A stretch of 11,885 nt of DNA. It comes from Chlorobiales bacterium (GTDB lineage: Bacteria; Bacteroidota; Chlorobiia; Chlorobiales; Chlorobiaceae). The stretch is taken from positions 1-11,885 of the forward strand of contig JAKSDB010000073.1 of NCBI GenBank assembly GCA_022360415.1. Direction: 5' to 3'. The notes below the pieces were generated by a model. That model was not told the DNA's origin and did not search any database. It worked only from the letters and a program-made list of their open reading frames with translations. A program made the translations under genes and the position numbers. Positions 6,884 through 11,885 of the stretch are shown here, piece by piece. Position 1 is the stretch's first letter. The number at the start of each line of letters is the position of its first letter.

Positions 6884-7314
6884 TTGTGCGAGAAAACAGA
6901 GAGATGATTACTTTCAAGGATCTGTTTTGTTATTTCTCTTGTTGAATTTTCTGCACATTTCTTGCTGAAAAGAAGATTGCACAGGTTTATCTGTTCAATG
7001 GAGATGTTCGGGATCGTACTTCCGCTATAGTTGCCCTGAACCTGTTTTCTGACTGGTCTGAGTTCAAGATTGCGCAGCGTAACAGAGCGGAGACTGATTC
7101 CTGCATGAAGCTTTTCGACTGAAAAATCAAAAAGGTTCTCTGTTGCTGTTTCCACTTCCTGCTGAATGGTATCCTTGAAATCTCTGTTGAGATAGATGTT
7201 CGTCACCAGATAGACGGCAAGATACCCTGCTGAAAACAGTATTCCCGGAGACAGGGTCAGCGCTGTCAGCCATTTGAGGAAGGTCAGCTTCTTTTCGGAA
7301 TGAACTTTCTCCAT
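6877..7314 (-). CDS. hypothetical single-pass membrane protein, AsmA-like N terminus
   Basis: A 145-residue protein I do not recognise by name. A short basic start (MEKVHSEKKLTFLKW) is followed by one hydrophobic helix (about 16-40), then a hydrophilic, presumably periplasmic region. Residues 72-88 (GISLRSVTLRNLELRPV) and 102-116 (PNISIEQINLCNLLF) alternate in the manner of the first beta strands of AsmA/DUF748-type proteins, which are normally several hundred residues long. If that resemblance is real, this is a short or 3'-truncated member; this is inference. Two cysteines (112, 120) lie near the C terminus. The gene converges on lepB, overlapping it by seven bases, and is divergent from trpE. 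The frame is open and cleanly bounded, but no Shine-Dalgarno sequence precedes the ATG. Confidence 0.65.
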   Translation of the reverse strand: MEKVHSEKKLTFLKWLTALTLSPGILFSAGYLAVYLVTNIYLNRDFKDTIQQEVETATENLFDFSVEKLHAGISLRSVTLRNLELRPVRKQVQGNYSGSTIPNISIEQINLCNLLFSKKCAENSTREITKQILESNHLSVFSHNQ

Positions 7315-7339
7315 GAAAAATCAGTAAGGGGGTAAAGGT

Positions 7340-7367
7340 TTGACAGGATTAGCTCTTGTTTCATGAT
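7340..7367 (+). promoter_or_regulatory. candidate trpE promoter in divergent intergenic region
   Basis: A perfect TTGACA (7340-7345) is followed after 16 bases by CATGAT (7362-7367, 4/6 to TATAAT). Transcription would begin near 7374, giving a leader of about 48 bases. That leader contains no run of Trp codons and no obvious attenuator hairpins. On the opposite strand TATCAT (7368-7363) could serve as the -10 of the divergent membrane-protein gene, so the two promoters may overlap. Confidence 0.4.
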
Positions 7368-7421
7368 AGTGATTTTTTCTTTTAATTAAGCATCTGCATC
7401 ATTCATTCATTGCGCTGATTT

Positions 7422-8918
7422 ATGGTACATTCAGGTCGCGCTGCCGGTTTTGTCCTCAATCCTCTTGTCAAGACAGTTCTTGCAGATACGGAAACACCCG
7501 TATCGGTATATCTCAAGCTTCAGGATGCTTATTCCTGTCTGCTTGAATCAGTTGAGGGAGAAGAGAAGCTTGCGCGCTTTTCCTACATAGCGATTGATCC
7601 GGTAGCGATCCTTGAAGGTTCGGTTGATGGAAATATCTCCCTCGAGGTCAGGGATGAGCGTTTCAGAGGCCTTGAAGAGCTGGTTGCAGGGGAAAAAGAT
7701 CTGCGGAAAGTAATCGACCTCTGTCTCGGGGCGTTCGGATCGTCCCATCGGACGGAAAGTACGGTCGGGTCTTCACCGATGATTACATCCGGAGCGTTCG
7801 GCTATTTCAGTTACGATACCATGCATCTGGTTGAACGGATCCCTTCGCCCCGGAAACCCGATCCTTCAGCCCTTCCCGACGTTTTCCTGCTGTTCTGTGA
7901 CAAACTGGTTGTTTTCGACAATATCAAGCACAAGGTGTTCATTGTTGTCAATTACCTTGACGAGAACGACCGGAGCAGAGCGGAACAGGCAATAGAAGCC
8001 ATTCGCGGAAAAATGTTTCAACCTCTCGACAGGGAAAGGGTACAGTTAAAACCTGAAAAGCATGAGGACGTTGTTTCCAACACCGTTAAAAAGGATTATC
8101 TCGACAAGGTTCTTGTTGCCAAGGAACATATCAGGGCCGGCGATATTTTTCAGGTCCAGGTTTCACAAAGGCTCGAACGCAAGCTGAATACAAAGCCTTT
8201 TGATGTATACCGCATGCTGCGCACCATTAACCCGTCACCATATCTGTATTATTTCGATATGGGGGATTTTGATATAGTGGGCTCGTCTCCGGAACTGCTT
8301 GTCAAGGTCAGTACGGACGAAAAAGGACGAAAAATCGTCGATACGCGTCCAATTGCCGGCACCAGGCCGAGGGGGAAGACATATGAAGAGGATGCTTTGA
8401 TTGAAAAGGATCTGTTATCCGATGAGAAGGAGCTTGCTGAACATCTGATGCTTATCGATCTGAGCCGTAACGATATCGGCAGGATTGCCAAGACAGGTAC
8501 GGTTGAAACCAATGAGATGATGATAATCGAACGATACTCGCACGTCATGCATATTGTCAGCAATGTCAGGGGAGAACTGCGGGATAATTACACTCCTATG
8601 GATGCGTTCTGGGCATGTTTCCCGGCAGGCACCCTGACCGGCGCGCCCAAGGTAAGGGCCATGGAGATCATATATGAGCTGGAGGAAGAAAAGCGCGGGC
8701 TATATGGCGGGGCGGTCGGCTTTATAGATTTCCGGGGACAGCTTGAAACGGCGATAGCCATACGCACAATGGTTGTCAGGGACGGTATCATTTATTTCCA
8801 GGCAGCGGGTGGTATTGTTGCCGATTCTGTCCCTCTGAACGAATATGAGGAAACCATGAACAAGATGAGGGCCGGTTTGCGTACCGTTGAAGCACTTGAG
8901 GTACTCGGCAAGAGCTGA
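7422..8918 (+). CDS. trpE: anthranilate synthase component I
   Basis: Converts chorismate to anthranilate, the first committed step of tryptophan synthesis, using ammonia from the TrpG glutaminase. The product is 498 residues, normal length. The N-terminal domain has LLESVEGEEKLARFSYI (40-56), the region that in TrpE binds feedback inhibitor tryptophan. The chorismate-binding domain (about 225-490) shows PSPYLYYFD (271-279), TRPIAGTRPRG (308-318), LIDLSRNDIGR (344-354) and PAGTLTGAPKVRAMEI (401-416). LLES plus PSPY favours TrpE over the related PabB. Start ATG 7422 is the first in frame; about ten residues precede the conserved part, so a slightly later start cannot be excluded. No trpG or other trp gene is adjacent, so the pathway genes must be scattered. 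Confidence 0.94.
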   Translation: MVHSGRAAGFVLNPLVKTVLADTETPVSVYLKLQDAYSCLLESVEGEEKLARFSYIAIDPVAILEGSVDGNISLEVRDERFRGLEELVAGEKDLRKVIDLCLGAFGSSHRTESTVGSSPMITSGAFGYFSYDTMHLVERIPSPRKPDPSALPDVFLLFCDKLVVFDNIKHKVFIVVNYLDENDRSRAEQAIEAIRGKMFQPLDRERVQLKPEKHEDVVSNTVKKDYLDKVLVAKEHIRAGDIFQVQVSQRLERKLNTKPFDVYRMLRTINPSPYLYYFDMGDFDIVGSSPELLVKVSTDEKGRKIVDTRPIAGTRPRGKTYEEDALIEKDLLSDEKELAEHLMLIDLSRNDIGRIAKTGTVETNEMMIIERYSHVMHIVSNVRGELRDNYTPMDAFWACFPAGTLTGAPKVRAMEIIYELEEEKRGLYGGAVGFIDFRGQLETAIAIRTMVVRDGIIYFQAAGGIVADSVPLNEYEETMNKMRAGLRTVEALEVLGKS

Positions 8919-8919
8919 G

Positions 8920-8940
8920 ATGCCGGATCGTAACCGGTAT
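8920..8940 (+). other. hairpin after trpE
   Basis: ATGCCGG (8920-8926) and CCGGTAT (8934-8940) form a 7-pair stem (one G-U) with a 7-base loop, two bases after the trpE stop. No T run follows, so intrinsic termination is doubtful. It may be an mRNA 3' end or processing structure. The separate small palindrome ACAATTGT follows at 8942-8949. Confidence 0.35.
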
Positions 8941-8972
8941 TACAATTGTCATTTACGTGATAACATGAACAA

Positions 8973-10493
8973 ATGTGGAACAAGATGAAGAAGAACAAAC
9001 TATCTTATCTGGTATTGATTCTGGCTGGTGTGGCCATAGGCGGTCTGGTTTTTTCAAACCTGGAGTTTACCTTCCCTGCAAAAAAAAGCAAGGTGGCGGT
9101 TACCAACCATATCAATCTGGCTTCGGCCGCCAATACCTTTCAGGATAAACCGATCCGTACATTAAGGGATTTCAACGAAGCCTTCGTACAGATTGCCGAA
9201 TCGGCTACGCCTTCGGTTGTAACTATTTTTACCGAAAAAACCGTCAACCGGAGATTTATTTCACCCTTTGACCTTTTCGGCAGCCCTTTCGATGACTTTT
9301 TTGAGTCTCCTGGACGGAGGGAAAGGCCTGATACCCGCAAGGAAGTGTTGCGTGGACTTGGTTCAGGAGTTATCGTCAGCGCTGACGGATACATTCTGAC
9401 AAACAATCATGTTGTCGACAAGGCTGATACCATTTATATCAGAACCCATGACAACAGAAAGGTGCAGGCGAAAGTAATTGGTACCGACCCAAAAACAGAC
9501 ATTGCTGTCATTAAAGCCGAAGCGAAAGACCTGAAGCCGATTGCTATTGGTGACAGCGACGCCCTGCGTGTCGGCGAGTGGGTTATTGCAATCGGCAGTC
9601 CTCTCGGAGAGAATCTTGCCCGGACGGTGACACAGGGGATTGTCAGTGCGAAGGGCCGTGCAAATGTTGGTCTTGCCGACTATGAGGATTTTATTCAGAC
9701 CGACGCTGCTATCAATCCGGGCAATTCGGGCGGTCCCCTTGTCAATATCAATGGAGAGCTTGTCGGTATCAACACAGCGATAGCGAGTCGTACCGGCGGT
9801 TTTCAAGGCATTGGCTTTGCGGTGCCTTCAAACATGGCCCGGCAGATCATGCAGTCGCTCGTAAAGACAGGCAAGGTTACCCGTGGATGGCTTGGTGTAA
9901 CGATACAGGATGTGGACGAGAACATTGCGAAAGGGTTAAAGCTCAATAAAGCTGAAGGCGCTCTTGTCAGTACGGTCGTTGACAACAGTCCCGCGAAAGC
10001 CGGCGGTATGAAAACCGGCGATGTGATCCTTGAAATAAACGGGAAAAAGATCAGGGATACCATAGAGCTTCGTAATACCGTTGCAAGAACGTCACCAGGA
10101 ACGACAATCAAGCTTTTGGTATGGAGAGACGGTGCGTTGAAAACACTTTCAGTGAAACTTGACGAGCTTCCCGACCAGCCTGTGGCAGACGAGCAGCAGC
10201 AGGAGATGAGTAACCTGCTTGGCTTCAGTGCCGCACCAATGTCGCCCGATCTTGCGTCGAGGTACAGGTTGCAGGTTGATGCAGGAAAGGTGGTCGTCAC
10301 GGATGTTAACCCCGCAAGTAATGCTTACCGTGCAGGCTTGCGTAACGGAGACGTCATCAAGGCGGTAAACAGGAAAAACATAACATCATACAAGCAGTAT
10401 TTATCGATGGTCGGCAAGATGAAGCAGGGGGAACTGCTGTTCCTGCTGGTCAGCCGAGGCGGCAGCAATGTTTATTTCGCCTTTAACCTGTAA
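8973..10493 (+). CDS. degP: HtrA/DegP-family periplasmic serine protease
   Basis: Envelope protease/chaperone that degrades or refolds damaged exported proteins. The product is 506 residues: short cytoplasmic start, hydrophobic segment at 10-30 (signal anchor or uncleaved signal), trypsin-like domain (about 75-300) and two PDZ domains (about 305-397 and 412-502). The catalytic triad is complete: His146 in LTNNHVV, Asp176 in KTDIAVI and Ser252 in NPGNSGGPL. A Phe/Asp/Arg-rich loop (93-125, FISPFDLFGSPFDDFF) matches the LA loop of DegP/DegQ proteins. PDZ1 has the ligand loop RGWLGV (304-309). DegP, DegQ and MucD cannot be told apart here. Start ATG 8973 is used; ATG 8985 gives MKKNKLSYL and is equally likely, since a seven-codon frame (8965-8988) overlaps it in ATGA fashion. 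It lies 54 bases after trpE with no functional link and is closed by a strong terminator. Confidence 0.95.
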   Translation: MWNKMKKNKLSYLVLILAGVAIGGLVFSNLEFTFPAKKSKVAVTNHINLASAANTFQDKPIRTLRDFNEAFVQIAESATPSVVTIFTEKTVNRRFISPFDLFGSPFDDFFESPGRRERPDTRKEVLRGLGSGVIVSADGYILTNNHVVDKADTIYIRTHDNRKVQAKVIGTDPKTDIAVIKAEAKDLKPIAIGDSDALRVGEWVIAIGSPLGENLARTVTQGIVSAKGRANVGLADYEDFIQTDAAINPGNSGGPLVNINGELVGINTAIASRTGGFQGIGFAVPSNMARQIMQSLVKTGKVTRGWLGVTIQDVDENIAKGLKLNKAEGALVSTVVDNSPAKAGGMKTGDVILEINGKKIRDTIELRNTVARTSPGTTIKLLVWRDGALKTLSVKLDELPDQPVADEQQQEMSNLLGFSAAPMSPDLASRYRLQVDAGKVVVTDVNPASNAYRAGLRNGDVIKAVNRKNITSYKQYLSMVGKMKQGELLFLLVSRGGSNVYFAFNL

Positions 10494-10551
10494 AAACCTG
10501 CTTTGCAGGCAGTGCAAAGAATCGTACATTATTTTCTATACATGAAGAGAG

Positions 10552-10588
10552 GTAAAGTCAGCAGCATGTGGCTGGCTTTACTTTTTTT
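10552..10588 (+). terminator. strong intrinsic terminator after the HtrA gene
   Basis: GTAAAGTCAGC (10552-10562) pairs with GCTGGCTTTAC (10571-10581) over 11 positions including one U-G pair, with loop AGCATGTG, followed directly by seven Ts (10582-10588). The one non-Watson-Crick position is U-G on the plus-strand RNA but A-C on the other strand, and the T run is on the plus side, so it is oriented to stop transcription coming from the HtrA gene. Confidence 0.88.
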
Positions 10589-10610
10589 ATTGACAAAAAG
10601 CAGAGCTCCC

Positions 10611-10640
10611 TTGTGAAAGAAGAGGGAAGCAAACTATATA
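10611..10640 (+). promoter_or_regulatory. candidate greA promoter
   Basis: TTGTGA (10611-10616) and TATATA (10635-10640) are separated by 18 bases, in a region isolated from upstream transcription by the strong terminator. The start would fall near 10647, about ten bases before greA, giving a very short leader. A perfect TTGACA (10590-10595) also lies nearby but has no partner at the right distance. Confidence 0.4.
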
Positions 10641-10656
10641 TAAAAAGCAACATCTC

Positions 10657-11136
10657 ATGAGCGACAGAGTGTACCTGACAAAAGAGGGATACAACAGGTT
10701 GAAAGATGAACTGAACAGGCTCAAAAGCGATGTCAGGACGGAAGTTCTGGAAAAAATCGCCGAAGCAAGAGCACATGGTGATCTGAGCGAAAATGCAGAA
10801 TATGAGGCGGCCCGGGAAGAACAGCGGCAGCTGGAAAGCCGCATCGGGGAACTCGAAAACAAGCTGACAAGAGCGACGATTCTCGACCCGAAGCAGATAA
10901 GAACGGACAGAGTTTACATATTGACGTCGGTAAGACTGAAAAACCTGATGGTCGAAGAAGAGATTATCGAGTATACACTGGTTTCATCCGAGGAAGCGGA
11001 TACCGACCTGGGGAGAATATCCGTTCGTTCTCCTGTAGGGAGGGGCCTTCTCGGAAAAACCGTCGGAGAAAAAGTGCAGATAACTGTGCCAAACGGGCAA
11101 CTTCACTATGAGATACTGGAGATTTTTGTTAAATAG
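10657..11136 (+). CDS. greA: transcription elongation factor GreA
   Basis: Binds the secondary channel of RNA polymerase and stimulates cleavage of backtracked RNA, restarting stalled complexes. The product is 159 residues, standard size (E. coli 158). The N-terminal antiparallel coiled coil (1-75) begins MSDRVYLTKEGYNRLKDEL. Its tip carries HGDLSENAEYEAA (40-52), with Asp42 and Glu45 matching the acidic pair that positions the catalytic Mg2+. The C-terminal FKBP-like domain (about 80-159) has SVRSPVGRGLLGKTVGEKV (131-149). ATG at 10657 is fixed by the conserved N terminus. The next gene begins 22 bases downstream on the same strand, so the two are probably co-transcribed. Confidence 0.97.
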   Translation: MSDRVYLTKEGYNRLKDELNRLKSDVRTEVLEKIAEARAHGDLSENAEYEAAREEQRQLESRIGELENKLTRATILDPKQIRTDRVYILTSVRLKNLMVEEEIIEYTLVSSEEADTDLGRISVRSPVGRGLLGKTVGEKVQITVPNGQLHYEILEIFVK

Positions 11137-11158
11137 CACCACAAAAAACGATTGAACC

Positions 11159-11383
11159 ATGGGGAAACGTCAGATTGTCTATAAAGCCGCAGAGATTGCA
11201 GGTAACATCGACCTGGTCGATCAGGAGGTAAACCTCATCACCAGAGAGGACAGGGTATGGCATGGCCGGATTGTTTCGGTAAACCAGTCTGAGGTTATGC
11301 TCAGGGATGCCCGTTCGGGAAAACACAACTTCCCGATAGAGCAGATCGACAAAATCTACAGGGATGTTGTAACCGACTATTAA
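11159..11383 (+). CDS. small conserved-looking protein with Sm/SH3-like fold (hypothetical)
   Basis: A 74-residue protein I cannot name. Residues 20-68 read as a small five-stranded barrel of Sm-like type: DQEVNLITREDRVWHGRIVSV, then SEVMLRD, then HNFPIEQIDKIYRD. The spacing (VxLxT, then a Gly at a turn, then an Ile-x-x-Ile end strand) recalls LSm/Hfq-type or ribosome-maturation SH3-like domains, but there is no clear RNA-binding motif, so nucleic-acid binding is only a guess. No signal peptide or membrane segment; expected cytoplasmic. It starts 22 bases after greA on the same strand and ends 80 bases before tpiA. Short length makes it less certain, but its ordered barrel-like pattern and tight spacing to greA argue for a real gene. 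Confidence 0.75.
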   Translation: MGKRQIVYKAAEIAGNIDLVDQEVNLITREDRVWHGRIVSVNQSEVMLRDARSGKHNFPIEQIDKIYRDVVTDY

Positions 11384-11430
11384 CTCCTAAACCGAGCGTT
11401 TCAGCACATGCTCAATAATGGAGAGTTTAT

Positions 11431-11458
11431 TTGACAATCGCTCAATTCAGGTAACTAT
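11431..11458 (+). promoter_or_regulatory. candidate tpiA promoter, near-leaderless
   Basis: A perfect TTGACA (11431-11436) is followed after 16 bases by AACTAT (11453-11458, 3/6) or after 15 bases by TAACTA. If used, transcription would begin almost at the tpiA ATG (11464). The -10 element is poor, so confidence is low. The same spacer has GCTCAAT twice, 30 bases apart (11410-11416 and 11440-11446), which could be an operator pair or chance. Confidence 0.3.
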
Positions 11459-11463
11459 CCGTT

Positions 11464-11885
11464 ATGCGGAAAAAAATTGTTGTAGGTAACTGGAAAATGA
11501 ACAAGACGGTTGCCGAGGCCGGTGACCTTGCTACGGCGATTCTCGAGCAGCTTGGAGAAGGCACTCATGGTTGTGAGGTCGGTATTGCTCCGGCTTTTCC
11601 CGCTCTGACGGAGGTAGGAAAAGCTATCGGGTCGAGCGATGTCCGGCTTGTCGCGCAGAATTGCCACTATGAAGATGACGGTGCTTTTACCGGTGAAGTT
11701 TCGGTGCGAATGCTGAAATCTCTCGGGAGCGCATATGTTATTACCGGCCATTCAGAACGCAGGCAGTATTTCGGCGAAACCAACCAAACGGTGAATCTCA
11801 GGGTCAGGAAAGCGCTTGCGGAAGGTTTGCAGGTCATCATGTGCGTTGGTGAAACTCTTGAAGAGCGGGAAGGCGGCATTACGGA
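11464..11885 (+). CDS. tpiA: triosephosphate isomerase (5' part, cut by window edge)
   Basis: Interconverts dihydroxyacetone phosphate and glyceraldehyde 3-phosphate in glycolysis and gluconeogenesis. The first 140 residues are present, of about 250 expected. The start MRKKIVVGNWKMNK carries substrate-binding Asn9 and Lys11. LVAQNCHYEDDGAFTGE (62-78) and the electrophile loop YVITGHSERRQYFGET (91-106) with His96 match the family. CVGETLEERE (127-136) is the strand preceding the catalytic Glu, which lies just beyond the window. ATG 11464 is set by the conserved N terminus. It is 80 bases from the upstream small gene, so it may have its own promoter. Confidence 0.96.
   Translation, partial: MRKKIVVGNWKMNKTVAEAGDLATAILEQLGEGTHGCEVGIAPAFPALTEVGKAIGSSDVRLVAQNCHYEDDGAFTGEVSVRMLKSLGSAYVITGHSERRQYFGETNQTVNLRVRKALAEGLQVIMCVGETLEEREGGIT

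Noticed and set aside
1..11885. A novel defence, mobile or biosynthetic system
   Set aside because: All but two genes belong to well-known housekeeping families, and the two unknowns are small and isolated. No integrase, toxin-antitoxin, reverse transcriptase or repeat array is visible.

Overview
This 11.9 kb window is a chromosomal housekeeping segment. It most likely comes from a green sulfur bacterium (Chlorobiaceae, of the Chlorobium/Prosthecochloris type). That assignment is my recognition of the protein sequences, chiefly LepA, Def, Fmt, TrpE and the mscS-fur pair, and I could not test it with a search. Base composition looks like roughly half G+C throughout, and no stretch stands out as foreign DNA. 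I find no transposase, integrase, CRISPR array, tRNA or rRNA.

Layout. 1-2005 is read on the minus strand: a large MscS-family channel with a periplasmic N-terminal domain, then, 44 bases downstream, the first 100 codons of a Fur-family metalloregulator that runs off the left edge. 2206-5668 is read on the plus strand: def, fmt and lepA, with a probable terminator between fmt and lepA. 5669-6022 is a 354-base gene-free spacer. It holds an 18-base perfect palindrome and a hairpin that looks like a dispersed intergenic repeat. 6023-6883 is lepB, so the classical lepA-lepB order is kept but the genes are pulled apart. A 145-residue single-pass membrane protein (minus strand, 6877-7314) converges on lepB and overlaps its last codons. 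7422-8918 is trpE and 8973-10493 is an HtrA/DegP protease, followed by a strong intrinsic terminator (10552-10588). Then come greA (10657-11136), a 74-residue Sm/SH3-like small protein (11159-11383) and the start of tpiA (11464 to the right edge).

How they work together. Def and Fmt act at opposite ends of the formyl-methionine cycle, and LepA is a ribosome-associated GTPase. LepB, MscS and HtrA are envelope functions: signal-peptide removal, osmotic release and periplasmic quality control. GreA rescues stalled RNA polymerase. TrpE and TpiA are core metabolism. There is no specialised accessory pathway and I see no convincing undescribed system. The points worth a second look are small: no gene has a recognisable Shine-Dalgarno sequence, the lepA-lepB spacer carries repeats, an 11-A run lies in the 5' end of lepB, an apparently short AsmA-like protein overlaps lepB, and a small unnamed protein follows greA.
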